From Rhodospirillales bacterium (GTDB lineage: Bacteria > Pseudomonadota > Alphaproteobacteria > Micavibrionales > Micavibrionaceae): 64,000 bases of DNA. The DNA lies in NCBI GenBank assembly GCA_020638285.1, contig JACKIV010000001.1, positions 310,001 through 374,000 of the forward strand. The letters run 5' to 3'. Of this stretch, positions 43,533 through 52,248 are shown one piece after another (position 1 is the stretch's first letter; every line of letters begins with the position of its first letter). The notes below the pieces were generated by a model, which saw only the letters and a program-made list of their open reading frames with translations, did not search any database and was not told the origin of the DNA. A program made the translations under genes and the position numbers.

Positions 43533-45086
43533 ATGCACAATCCCGCACAGACGAAAGACCAGATAGACACGGCTCGGTTTTCGCCGCTTTTCGCCGTGGG
43601 GTTGTGGTGCGCGGGGATCGTTATCGCGGGTGCCGCTGTGCAGGCCGCTTTGCCCTCTCTCCCTTCTGTGCTTTACGACCGGTTTTCGGTTCTCTATGCC
43701 CTTGGGGTGGCGTTGTCCGCGCTTGCGGCCTCTCTGGCGCGTCTTCCCGCCGGAAAAGTTCTGGAACAAAGGGCCGGAGCGTCTGTTCTCCTCCTGCTTC
43801 TGGCTTTTTTTACGGCGGCGGGGACTTTCACGGTTGGGCCGGATTTGCCATCGTTGCTCGACGTTCACCGGAGTTTTTATTTCCGGGGGCTTTTGGGGCT
43901 TCTGGCGGGGATGCAGCTTGTGGCTATTGCCAATCGTACGGCTTGGCAGCGCAGCACGACAGGGCTTGTCATGCTGGTCGCCCATGGGGGTGTTTTGCTG
44001 ATTCTCTCCGGCGCGGCGCTGGATTCTTCTTTCGGCCAGAGAGGAATCCTCAAACTCCATCAGGGCGGGCAAAGCGCGGTTTTCAGCGAGACGCAGGGGC
44101 TTTCGAATGCCCTGACCGGAGGAACAGGGCGGCTTGGTGCGACGGTTGGGCTGGAGGGAATCGAAACGGAATATCATCCGCGCCGGGTCCATCTGCGCCT
44201 GTATCGTGATGGCGTTCTGAGTGCCAGTTACGAAGTCCGCAAGGGCTTGAGCGGGATGTTTGGCGATATCGGATTTACTGTAACCGATTATATGCCCCAC
44301 GCTGCCACCATCCGGACGGTTACGCCCTCACTGACCATGACGGGCAAGGCGGCGGCGATGGTGCGCATCGAATCTCCTGATAAATCTGCATCGGACTGGC
44401 TGTTTGCCGAAAAAGGGAATTTTGGATTCATTCGTGACCCGCAAGGGAAAATTCTGGTCCGGTTCTTCTGGCCCGAAGACAAGCCCAAGGCCATTGATTC
44501 GCCGGAGCTTCAGATTGATGCGCAAGCCGGGCGCTGGCGGCTTGCAAGGCCGGGCCGCGAGGACACATGGCGCATGATCGGGGAGTCGGCTCATGCGGAG
44601 GTTGAGGGTGTTAAAATCGCGCTTTCGCGTTTTATGAACAGCGTGACGGTGACCGAGCGCGTCGAGAATGTTTCTGACGATCCGAAGGTTCCGGTCATCG
44701 ATGTCCGTCTTGAGCGCGATGGCAAGATCCGTGACGTGGCGCTTTCTCCTTTGGCGCCGATGCCGGTCAAACTGGACGATCGTCTGGTTCTGGCTCCGAC
44801 GCTTTCGGAAGAGGAACCGCGTCTGTTTACGAGCAGGATTACGCTCGACTGGCCGGATGGTACGCGTCAGACCCGCATTGTTCAGGTCAATCATCCGGTG
44901 CGTGTGGGGCTGTGTCGACTGTATCAGTCCGATTTCGACCGGGACGATCCATCCTTCAGCGGTTTTACAGTCAATTGCTCGCCCGGGTCGTGGGTGGCCG
45001 AATCCGGCATGGTCTTGATGGTTGCGGGTCTGTTCGGAGCCGGAATCCTGCTTCTGCGCGCCCGGAGAAAGGCGGAAAAACGATGA
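43533..45086 (+). CDS. ResB/CcsB-like cytochrome c biogenesis protein
   Basis: 517 residues. Three to four membrane segments in the first 160 residues, including VAHGGVLLILSGAAL with a conserved His, a large periplasmic domain (about 165-490) and a last membrane segment (GMVLMVAGLFGAGILLL). Overlaps ccsA by four bases. With CcsA it makes up the System II heme-delivery complex that attaches heme to apocytochrome c outside the membrane. The pair is complete, but no ResA thioredoxin is beside it. Confidence 0.82.
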   Translation: MHNPAQTKDQIDTARFSPLFAVGLWCAGIVIAGAAVQAALPSLPSVLYDRFSVLYALGVALSALAASLARLPAGKVLEQRAGASVLLLLLAFFTAAGTFTVGPDLPSLLDVHRSFYFRGLLGLLAGMQLVAIANRTAWQRSTTGLVMLVAHGGVLLILSGAALDSSFGQRGILKLHQGGQSAVFSETQGLSNALTGGTGRLGATVGLEGIETEYHPRRVHLRLYRDGVLSASYEVRKGLSGMFGDIGFTVTDYMPHAATIRTVTPSLTMTGKAAAMVRIESPDKSASDWLFAEKGNFGFIRDPQGKILVRFFWPEDKPKAIDSPELQIDAQAGRWRLARPGREDTWRMIGESAHAEVEGVKIALSRFMNSVTVTERVENVSDDPKVPVIDVRLERDGKIRDVALSPLAPMPVKLDDRLVLAPTLSEEEPRLFTSRITLDWPDGTRQTRIVQVNHPVRVGLCRLYQSDFDRDDPSFSGFTVNCSPGSWVAESGMVLMVAGLFGAGILLLRARRKAEKR

Positions 45087-45868
45087 ACCAGATCGAGTTT
45101 CTCTATCCGGTCATTGTCCTTTTCCTGTTTGCCGGGGTGTGGAATGCGCTTTCTCCTTTCGCCGGACGTCTGGCGACCATTCCGTCCATGGGCGCGGCGG
45201 GGCTGGGCTGGGCGGGTTTGTGTCTGGTGATTGCAACGGGCTGGATGGCTCTGGATCGCCCGCCTTTCAAATCGTTTTTTGAGACATGGATTTTGCTCGG
45301 ATGGTGCCTTGCGACGATTGCGCTGGGGGCTGGAATCATGGTGCGTCGGTCGTATCTGTTCAGTCTGGCCTCTGTGGTGTCGGCGGGGGTTTTGCTCTGG
45401 GCCGTTTCGCACCCGGATCTGGAGAGCGCTCTTTTGCCTCCGGCTTTGCAAAGCCCGTGGTTCGTGCCTCATGTAACAGTCTATTTTTTCGGCTACAGCA
45501 TGGTGATTCTGGGTGGATTGCTGGCGCTGGGCGGGTTTGCCCACGGCGTGCGCAGAGAATCTCTGTGGGCTCTTGCGGATCGTCTGTCTGTTGGCGCGTT
45601 CTTGTGTCTGGGTGCCGGGCTGTGTCTGGGGGCGACGTGGGCGGACGAAGCCTGGGGGACGTGGTGGGGATGGGATCCGAAGGAGAGTTGGGCTCTTGTC
45701 ACGTGGCTGTGTGTTGCGGCGTTTCGCCATTTGCCACGCGAGATGCGCCTGAGTCCCAGGGGAATATGGATTTTGATTTTGGCGATGGGCGTGACCGGGT
45801 TTACCTATATGGGCATGCACCTTCTGCCCACAGCGGATTTGAGCGTCCACATCTACAGCGCATCATAG
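45083..45868 (+). CDS. ccsA: CcsA/ResC cytochrome c biogenesis protein
   Basis: 261 residues from the ATG at 45083 (ATGA overlap with resB); the frame opens earlier but in the resB coding sequence. Eight hydrophobic segments; the tryptophan-rich heme motif WGTWWGWDPKESWALVTW is perfect, and conserved histidines stand at WFVPHVTVYFFG and near MHLLP. Brings heme across the inner membrane. A bidirectional terminator follows 31 bases after the stop. Confidence 0.92.
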   Translation: MNQIEFLYPVIVLFLFAGVWNALSPFAGRLATIPSMGAAGLGWAGLCLVIATGWMALDRPPFKSFFETWILLGWCLATIALGAGIMVRRSYLFSLASVVSAGVLLWAVSHPDLESALLPPALQSPWFVPHVTVYFFGYSMVILGGLLALGGFAHGVRRESLWALADRLSVGAFLCLGAGLCLGATWADEAWGTWWGWDPKESWALVTWLCVAAFRHLPREMRLSPRGIWILILAMGVTGFTYMGMHLLPTADLSVHIYSAS

Positions 45869-45899
45869 ATCGCAGGGGCAACCCGCCTTACAGAAAAGA

Positions 45900-45926
45900 A
45901 AAAAGGGGCAAAACAAGCCCCTTTTT
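45900..45926. terminator. Bidirectional rho-independent terminator between ccsA and ftsZ
   Basis: AAAAAGGGGC, loop AAAACAA, GCCCCTTTTT: a 10-base stem flanked by A and T runs, so it works in either direction for the two convergent genes. Confidence 0.9.
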
Positions 45927-45949
45927 AACAGAAAATCATCATCCGAATG

Positions 45950-47683
45950 TCAGTTAGCCTGTCTGCGCAAAAAGGCGGGGATATCCAGAGAATCATCGGG
46001 CAATTCCGCGCGGGGCGGAGCCGCAGGCGCATCAATGGGCAGACGTCCCTGAGCCGGAGCCTGTGGAGCGGGAGACGCCTGAACAAAGCCTCCACCCGAG
46101 GCTGTCGCCACACCGGAAGAGGGCGGCGGCGCATGAAACGATGGGGAAGAGGGAACCATCGGCGAGGGGGATGAAATGGCAGAAACGGAGGGTTCCGTCG
46201 ACATGACCGGGGCAGATTTTTCGTGATAGGCGGGACGGGCGATCTGTTCCGTCGTATCTCCGCCGCGCATGTGAGTCGTAATCTTTTCAAACAGGGATGG
46301 CACGCTCCAGCGCCGTTCAGGCGTCGAACGCACAGGCGAGGGGGCTTGCGGGGCGGGTGGAGGATTGAACGAAGACACCTGCGCCGGGTTCCCTTCCGGT
46401 TCAACCGGGCTGGGTGGAATATAGGCATCGTTCATCATGACGCCCCGGGGAACGCCGCTGCTGACGCTTTGGGTTGTGGCGGCGCGTTGTTCCTGCGGCG
46501 CATAGGCGGGTGCAGATTCAGGCGCGCTGTGATGCGGCATGGAAACCGGTTCGTCAATTCTCCGGGCCGAAGCCGTTGCAGTGGTGTTCATTGGTGCGCG
46601 AGGCAGAGTCGAGACTCCCACAGGCCGTGCAATCGCAGAGCCCGGACGCGAGGCCGATGCGGGGGCGACCGACGCTCCCCCTCCGGTGGAGGATCCGGCG
46701 GCCTTCTGGGCCAGCGCGGCGTCAATTCCCGTGGCCACAACGGACACGCGCATGACGCCATCCATGTTTTCGTCGAATGTCGCCCCGAAAATGATATTGG
46801 CGTTAGGATCGACTTCGTCGCGGATACGGTTGCACGCCTCGTCCGCCTCGAACAGGGTCATGTCATACCCGCCGGTGACGTTGATAATCACGCCGCGCGC
46901 GCCCTTCATCGACAGGTCGTCGAGCAGCGGGTTGTTGATCGCGGATTCTGCGGCCTTGATGGCGCGCCCATCGCCGGAAGCCTCGCCGGTTCCCATCATG
47001 GCCTTGCCCATTTCCTGCATGGCCGTACGGATGTCCGCAAAATCAAGATTGATAAGGCCTGGACGCAGCATCAGATCCGTCACGCCGCGCACGCCCGACT
47101 GCAAAACAGTGTCGGCCAACTGGAAGGCTTCGGCAAAGGTCGTACGTTCATTTGCGATACGGAAAAGATTCTGGTTCGGAATGACGATCAACGTATCGAC
47201 ATAGTTCTGCATCTCTTCAAGGCCGCCCTCGGCCAGACGCATGCGGTGCGACCCTTCGAAATGGAACGGCTTGGTTACGACGCCAACGGTCAAAATCCCT
47301 CTTTCACGGCACGCCCGCGCGATAACCGGCGCTGCTCCGGTGCCTGTTCCTCCGCCCATCCCGGCGGTGACGAAAACCATGTTGGCGCCTTCCAGATAAT
47401 GGATGACATCATCCAGTGCCTCTTCTGCCGCCGCCCGTCCGATTTCCGGTTTTGCCCCGGCGCCCAGACCCGACGTCACGGACAGGCCCAACTGGACCTT
47501 GTTTTCGCACTGCGAGTTTTCAAGTGCCTGCGCGTCCGTGTTGCAGACGACGAAATCGACGCCCCCAAGGTTGGTGGCAATCATGTTGTTGACAGCGTTG
47601 CTGCCTGCGCCGCCGACGCCGACGACTTTGATGCTCGGAGTCAATTTCTGAACCTCTTGATGCTGGATACGGACGTTGATCAT
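45950..47683 (-). CDS. ftsZ: Cell division protein FtsZ
   Basis: Tubulin-like GTPase that forms the division ring. 577 residues; longer than E. coli FtsZ because of a Pro/Ser/Ala-rich linker of about 240 residues, typical of alphaproteobacteria. GTPase motif GMGGGTGTGAAP, T7 loop NLDFADI, and the C-terminal peptide DIPAFLRRQAN that binds FtsA/ZipA partners. AAGGGG lies before the ATG. It stands apart from ftsQA, which is unusual; the upstream gene is RatA-like. Confidence 0.97.
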   Translation of the reverse strand: MINVRIQHQEVQKLTPSIKVVGVGGAGSNAVNNMIATNLGGVDFVVCNTDAQALENSQCENKVQLGLSVTSGLGAGAKPEIGRAAAEEALDDVIHYLEGANMVFVTAGMGGGTGTGAAPVIARACRERGILTVGVVTKPFHFEGSHRMRLAEGGLEEMQNYVDTLIVIPNQNLFRIANERTTFAEAFQLADTVLQSGVRGVTDLMLRPGLINLDFADIRTAMQEMGKAMMGTGEASGDGRAIKAAESAINNPLLDDLSMKGARGVIINVTGGYDMTLFEADEACNRIRDEVDPNANIIFGATFDENMDGVMRVSVVATGIDAALAQKAAGSSTGGGASVAPASASRPGSAIARPVGVSTLPRAPMNTTATASARRIDEPVSMPHHSAPESAPAYAPQEQRAATTQSVSSGVPRGVMMNDAYIPPSPVEPEGNPAQVSSFNPPPAPQAPSPVRSTPERRWSVPSLFEKITTHMRGGDTTEQIARPAYHEKSAPVMSTEPSVSAISSPSPMVPSSPSFHAPPPSSGVATASGGGFVQASPAPQAPAQGRLPIDAPAAPPRAELPDDSLDIPAFLRRQAN

Positions 47684-47929
47684 GGTGGAATCCCCTTTGG
47701 AACGGCGAAGGTGATTCTATGAGAATCGACGGAGAAACGCCAGACAAAAGACGAAAGGATGCGTGAGAAATTCACAGGCGAATCAAGTGCTTTAAGCATA
47801 CTCTATTTCAGGTTTCCTGTAAAATACGCCCTCTAACCCCATTGATCCGATTCGGATTTTACCCTGTGGACAGGGCTGTGGGGCGAATCGGGACAAGTGC
47901 AGGGATTTTCTGTGGATAAAAAACAGGTC

Positions 47930-48379
47930 TTATCCGTTTGTGTCCGTGGGGGGGTAGAGCTCCTGCGCCCGGGCTTCGAATGCGCTGACCATCCGGCGGA
48001 CGGCTTCGTTAAAAAACAGGCCAACAATCCTTTGAAAAACATAACTCCTGAACTCGAAATCGACATAAAAATCGATGGTGCAGCGCCCGTCCGGTTCGCG
48101 GATGAAGTGCCAGCTGTTTGACAGATATCGCAACGGACCGGAAAGGTATTCGACATGAATCCGGTCGGGCCTTTGCCATGTTACCTTGGAGGTGAAGGTT
48201 TCGCGCACCATGCGATATCCGATGACCAGATCGGCATAGAAGGCTCCTGTTTCCCGCTGTGTGATCCGGCTGGCCAGAACCCAGGGCAGAAACTCCGGAT
48301 ACCGATCCACATCCGCCACCAGATCGAACATCTGTTCGGGCGTATAGGGCAGCGTTTTTTTCTCGGCATGCGTTGGCAT
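47930..48379 (-). CDS. RatA/Coq10-family START-domain protein
   Basis: 149 residues from the ATG at 48379 (the frame opens earlier). The conserved start MPTHAEKKTLPYTPEQMFDLVADVDRYPEFLPW is split between the substrate tunnel entrance (YTPEQMFDLVADVDRYPEF) and the core. Members bind ubiquinone (Coq10) or act as the ribosome-associated RatA protein. In E. coli RatA blocks ribosome assembly; the ubiquinone role is more likely in a respiratory alphaproteobacterium. Upstream of ftsZ on the same strand, with a 246-base gap. Confidence 0.88.
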   Translation of the reverse strand: MPTHAEKKTLPYTPEQMFDLVADVDRYPEFLPWVLASRITQRETGAFYADLVIGYRMVRETFTSKVTWQRPDRIHVEYLSGPLRYLSNSWHFIREPDGRCTIDFYVDFEFRSYVFQRIVGLFFNEAVRRMVSAFEARAQELYPPTDTNG

Positions 48380-48535
48380 ATTATGTCCATATCCGGAGCA
48401 GTGTCCGCTCACTATAAGGGGCGCGGACCGCCGGGCCAAGAGCCGAAAGCACATGGGCGCTTGATTTTTGGTCTGTCCGGATCATCTTGGTGTGAAGGAC
48501 AAGGTTGGAACCGCTCAAAACCCGAGGGATCGTTC

Positions 48536-49003
48536 ATGATACATCTTTCTGATGGCGCTGCTGCTCCGGATTTTACTTTGTATGCCGATGACGGTCGTCC
48601 CGTGTCTTTGTCCGGATTTCGAGGGCGGAAAGTCGTGCTTTATTTCTATCCGAAAGACGATACGCCGGGCTGTACGCAGGAATCCTGTGATTTTCGTGAT
48701 TCGCTGGCGGCTCTGTCGGGTGCGGGCGTTGCGGTGCTGGGTCTTTCGCGCGATGGCGTCGAAAGCCACAGAAAATTCAAGGAAAAATATGCGCTGAATT
48801 TTCCTCTTCTGGCTGATGAGGACGGGGCGGTGTGTGCCGCTTATGGGGTCTGGGTCGAAAAAAGCATGTATGGAAAGAAATATATGGGCATTGAGCGCAC
48901 GACTTTCCTGATTGACGAGGCCGGAAAAATCGTCCGCATCTGGCGAAAGGTTAAAGTTCCCGGCCATGTTGAGGGCATTCTGGAGGCGCTGAAAGCGGTT
49001 TGA
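48536..49003 (+). CDS. bcp: Thioredoxin-dependent peroxiredoxin, Bcp/PrxQ type
   Basis: 155 residues from the ATG at 48536 (GAGGG 7 bases upstream). The peroxidatic site PKDDTPGCTQESC has the resolving Cys five residues after the first, the 1-Cys/atypical 2-Cys arrangement of Bcp. Reduces H2O2 and organic peroxides with thioredoxin. Divergent from the RatA-like gene. Confidence 0.95.
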   Translation: MIHLSDGAAAPDFTLYADDGRPVSLSGFRGRKVVLYFYPKDDTPGCTQESCDFRDSLAALSGAGVAVLGLSRDGVESHRKFKEKYALNFPLLADEDGAVCAAYGVWVEKSMYGKKYMGIERTTFLIDEAGKIVRIWRKVKVPGHVEGILEALKAV

Positions 49004-49100
49004 TCGGGGGGTATACGCTTTCGGCCATAAATTTCTCTCCCCCGCGCCGGGGAATCAGGCTAGACTGTCGCCGCTTGGGTTCTTGCGGGGGCATTTTTAC

Positions 49101-49775
49101 GTGAACTGGCTGTGGTTTCTTCTCTGGTTTGTTCTGTCGGCGTTTGTGCTTGGCGCCTTCGTCTGGAGTACGCGGATTTTATTTCGCCAGAAGAAGGTTT
49201 GGGCGGCTTTTTCAAAGGCGCACGGCATGACCCTGACGCCTGGCGCGTTCATGGGCTCCCCGCAGGTTCAGGGGGTGTATGGCGATTTTCGGTTCAGCCT
49301 TGTTTCCGAAGAACAGCGCGCCGCCGATGCGCGCGGGGCGCGGTTCCGGAGTGTTGTCGAATTGCACCGTCAGGTTCCCATGGCATTTTCCGGCGCGGTT
49401 GGATTTGGCGATCTGGAGCAGCAGCTCGGCGGCCTTGATCTGCCTGCGACGTTTATCCCGCAAAGTCCGATCTGGAAACCGAACTGGTTTTTGCGGACCT
49501 CGGATTCAGGCAAAATGGCCTCTTATCTGACCGAAGAGCGCCTCAAGGCCCTTGAGTCCGTCCTGCGGATCAAGGCGGCTTCGAGTCTTCTGGTTTTTGA
49601 CGGCATGAACATCCTGCTGCGGTTTGAGACTTCCGATGCGCTGACCGATGGACGAAAGCTGGAGGCCATCGTCAAGCGTATGGCCGAGGCGGCACGCATC
49701 CTGTTTCCCCTTGACGTTTCCGCTCCGCCCCCGGAAGAGTCTACGCCGGAACCGGGCCTGATTCCGGCAGGGTAA
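49101..49775 (+). CDS. Membrane-anchored protein of unknown function
   Basis: About 224 residues from the GTG at 49101 (GGGGG upstream; an in-frame TTG lies at 49083). One N-terminal membrane segment (WLWFLLWFVLSAFVLGAFVW), then a soluble domain with a beta-rich middle (GVYGDFRFSLVSEEQRAADA) and a proline-rich tail. Family not recognised. Its 3' end overlaps the end of the convergent gene at 49741 by 35 bases. Confidence 0.7.
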   Translation: MNWLWFLLWFVLSAFVLGAFVWSTRILFRQKKVWAAFSKAHGMTLTPGAFMGSPQVQGVYGDFRFSLVSEEQRAADARGARFRSVVELHRQVPMAFSGAVGFGDLEQQLGGLDLPATFIPQSPIWKPNWFLRTSDSGKMASYLTEERLKALESVLRIKAASSLLVFDGMNILLRFETSDALTDGRKLEAIVKRMAEAARILFPLDVSAPPPEESTPEPGLIPAG

Positions 49776-50349
49776 AGGCCGAATTCTGCCATGGCTTCAT
49801 CGCGTGCGCGAAAGATCCGATGGCCCCGCTGGACACTGCAAGTGCATGAAGCGCTTCACTTTGGGCCCGAATCCGTCCGTTGAGATCCGGAATGATCGCG
49901 CCGCCGTCCGGGCGCGCGGCAAGAACACTGGACAATGCCTTGGTAAAGGCATGGTCCTCTTTCCCGGGCGGTAAAACGCAGTGCATCGCCAGACGGTCAA
50001 GGGCAAAGGCATTCCCGTGTCGATATCCGTCCAGAAGATCCGTACAAACTTGTGCAAAATCGTCTCTGCAAAGACCTGATTCTGAAAGAGGTACCGCCGC
50101 CCGAAAGGCGTAGGCTCTTGACAGGGCGCCCCCGGCATGGCGGTTTTCGGACAAAAAGGACACTTCAGGTGCATCAATCGGGTCGCGACCAAGCGCCTTG
50201 ATGATGTTGGACAGAGGCTCTCCCCATGCTCCCATTTTTACAAGCCTCCGTGCCTGCTGGACAAGGGCGATTCGGTCCGGAGAGGATGGCGGCGAGAAGG
50301 AAGACGCAGACAAAAGCCCGAAAACCCGGGCCAGGCGAGCAAACGACAT
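49741..50349 (-). CDS. Protein of unknown function
   Basis: 202 residues, mostly helical, with a basic N-terminus (MSFARLARVFGLLS, possibly a weak signal sequence). No motif identified. Convergent with and overlapping the gene at 49101. A GC-rich hairpin lies just upstream of its start at 50376-50399. Confidence 0.6.
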   Translation of the reverse strand: MSFARLARVFGLLSASSFSPPSSPDRIALVQQARRLVKMGAWGEPLSNIIKALGRDPIDAPEVSFLSENRHAGGALSRAYAFRAAVPLSESGLCRDDFAQVCTDLLDGYRHGNAFALDRLAMHCVLPPGKEDHAFTKALSSVLAARPDGGAIIPDLNGRIRAQSEALHALAVSSGAIGSFAHAMKPWQNSAFTLPESGPVPA

Positions 50350-50375
50350 GATGATAACCTCCCAGTTTTGTGAAT

Positions 50376-50410
50376 GCCCGCCTTGTTTTTTTTGCGGGCT
50401 GTTTTGTTCC
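50376..50410 (+). terminator. Weak terminator-like hairpin
   Basis: GCCCGC (50376-50381) pairs with GCGGGC (50394-50399), followed by TGTTTTGTT. The 12-base loop is long and no plus-strand gene ends directly before it, so function is uncertain. Confidence 0.35.
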
Positions 50411-50542
50411 CTGTTCCGGAAAAATCGTATCCGATTGTGTTTCGGTAATCAATCCTCGAAAAAATCGGTTTTTGACCTGTCGATCTTAAAAGCTCTTTAA
50501 GACTTTCAGGACATGATGAAATTCGATTTCGGAAAATATATC

Positions 50543-50551
50543 TGTTATAAT
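50543..50551 (+). promoter_or_regulatory. Extended -10 promoter of the gene at 50612
   Basis: TGTTATAAT (TG one base before a perfect TATAAT) stands 60 bases before the start codon at 50612. The -35 region is weak, as is common for extended -10 promoters. Confidence 0.55.
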
Positions 50552-50611
50552 CAGGTCCGTGGGCGCAGGGAAGCGGATTAGGGAAGGCCTGGAAGAAGAG
50601 GAAATAAAACG

Positions 50612-51265
50612 ATGAAAATTGACATCAGAAAATTTCTTGAAGCGGCGGGAATTACGGATTTTTTCTATCCGGGGAAGAGGCTGGTCCGCAAATGTCCTCA
50701 GCCGGGAGAATACAAGAGTCACAGTGTTGTTCTGGACTGGGTTGATCCGGCGAAAATCCGGATTGACCTCAAGCCCGGCCTGATGGGCTATCCTTTGCGC
50801 CGGAGCGACCTTAAGAAATATCCTGTCAGTCTCCAGTCTCCAACCTATGTTGAAATCGCTGTTGAAAAGGAACGGGCGGACGGAGACGGCAAGGACGGAA
50901 AAGGCGAGGAAAGCGGCAGCGGGTCACGCTCCGGAAAAGGGGGCGGAGGTGGACGGAAGCTAAAGATGTCCCGCGCTTTCGCGGATGTAATGGAAGGGAG
51001 TTTTCCGGCTTTCGGCACCGTGACCGAAATGGTTGTTATGGGCATGAAGATCGGGGCGGAAGCTGTTGAAGCCGTTCTGGAATCTTTTGCCGCGCAGATC
51101 AAGGCTGCCAAGGTTTCGTCTACGGATCTTCTGGTCAAGGCAGGAAAAGCCATCACGCGCTATATGCCTCCTGCATTTCTGGCGCCAAAAGGTGACGAAA
51201 CGGCGGTCTATAAATACGATCGCGAGAAGAACGAGCCCATGTTTGGCGGTATGGCTCCGAGCTAG
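50612..51265 (+). CDS. Two-domain protein of unknown function with Gly/Ser linker
   Basis: 217 residues. N-terminal domain (1-90) beginning MKIDIRKFLEAAGITDFFYPGK, a Gly/Ser/Lys-rich flexible linker (about 93-123), then a helical C-terminal half (FGTVTEMVVMGMKIGAEAVE) with no membrane segment. Nothing recognised. It ends 24 bases before the convergent HNH gene. Confidence 0.65.
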   Translation: MKIDIRKFLEAAGITDFFYPGKRLVRKCPQPGEYKSHSVVLDWVDPAKIRIDLKPGLMGYPLRRSDLKKYPVSLQSPTYVEIAVEKERADGDGKDGKGEESGSGSRSGKGGGGGRKLKMSRAFADVMEGSFPAFGTVTEMVVMGMKIGAEAVEAVLESFAAQIKAAKVSSTDLLVKAGKAITRYMPPAFLAPKGDETAVYKYDREKNEPMFGGMAPS

Positions 51266-51289
51266 CCGGGTGAGGGGTGAAACCCTGCC

Positions 51290-51859
51290 CTACGCGACAA
51301 GCCGTTCGAGCAGGGGATGGCGCCATGACATCGGGGAAATTCGCCCCTGTTCAAGGTCAAGTGCGCCGTAAAAGTCGTTCATATTCCACAGGCGCCTTTC
51401 TCCATCCATTCCCATCCCCCAGATACGCTCTGCGGAGAATGGCAAAAGGATGGGTCTTTCTTCGCCCATCTCCATACCGGAGGTTTGTCTGGTTATGTAT
51501 TCGTGGATACGGCGATGGAGCGAGGGCTCTACGAGCGCGAGGTTTTCTTCCTCGTTGTTCCCGCCCAGCGAGATCGGCATGATATGGTGGACCTGAAAGG
51601 AAAGACAGTATTCAATGACTGTCCGTCTTGCGGATTTGTGGAAGAAATCAGAAAGACTTTCGATGGCCTGTTCGGCAAATCGGCTTTTGTCCTCTCCGGT
51701 CAGTGTGGCGCGGCGTGCCCGTGCCTCGTTGGAGGGTATTCTGGTTGCCAGAACAGGCTCAAGCGCCAGATTGAACACGTTACGCAGACACACACCTTCT
51801 GCGCTTTTGTCGCAAAGAAGAGCTTGTCTTTCCCATAAAGGCTGACGTTCCAGACCCAC
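51290..51859 (-). CDS. HNH endonuclease-like protein
   Basis: 189 residues from GTG 51859 (AGGGA 7 bases upstream). The HNH metal-binding site is at about 101-130: VHHIMPISLGGNNEEENLAL followed by VEPSLHRRIHEYI, with the His pair, Asn and later His of the family. Homing, restriction, toxin and phage nucleases all use this fold. Its N-terminal half is unrecognised and lacks a secretion signal. Repeat copy 3 lies 21 bases upstream. Adjacent to the linker protein, which could be a partner. Confidence 0.75.
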   Translation of the reverse strand: MGLERQPLWERQALLCDKSAEGVCLRNVFNLALEPVLATRIPSNEARARRATLTGEDKSRFAEQAIESLSDFFHKSARRTVIEYCLSFQVHHIMPISLGGNNEEENLALVEPSLHRRIHEYITRQTSGMEMGEERPILLPFSAERIWGMGMDGERRLWNMNDFYGALDLEQGRISPMSWRHPLLERLVA

Positions 51860-51880
51860 AAAACATCCCTGAAGTTTTTT

Positions 51881-52103
51881 ATTGTCCCTCTTTAGGTTTT
51901 AAACCTCCGGCTTCAGCCGGAAAAGGCTTTAGCCGTATTTTTTTAACACAGAGAACGCGGAGAAGACGCAGAGGTCACAGAGAGACGCTGTTCTCCGTGC
52001 CTTCTCTGTGGTCTCTGTGCCCTCTGTGGTGAATCTTTTCTTTCTTTTTTTTAAGGCTTCCAGCCTTTTTCGAACCTACCGGCTTCAGCCGATAGTGGTT
52101 CAG
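51881..52103. repeat. Interspersed repeat, copy 3 (223 bp)
   Basis: Almost identical to copy 1 at 6248, including the central block that copy 2 has partly lost. Located between the HNH gene and tkt in the same orientation as the other copies. Confidence 0.9.
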
Positions 52104-52248
52104 TTTACCCAGACCCTCTATACGCGGAAAGACGCGCGGGATGCAACCTGATTCCCGGTGAGGAAGATGATTTTTTGTGGACGTGCGGCCCGGAGTGAGT
52201 CTAAATGATGGCGTTTTCAAAAGGGTCCCGAGAGAGAAAGGCCAATCC

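Noticed and set aside
46223..47722. 499-codon open frame opposite ftsZ
   Set aside because: Shadow of ftsZ; it overlaps the whole gene including its start and has the His/Arg-rich composition typical of antisense frames in GC-rich DNA.
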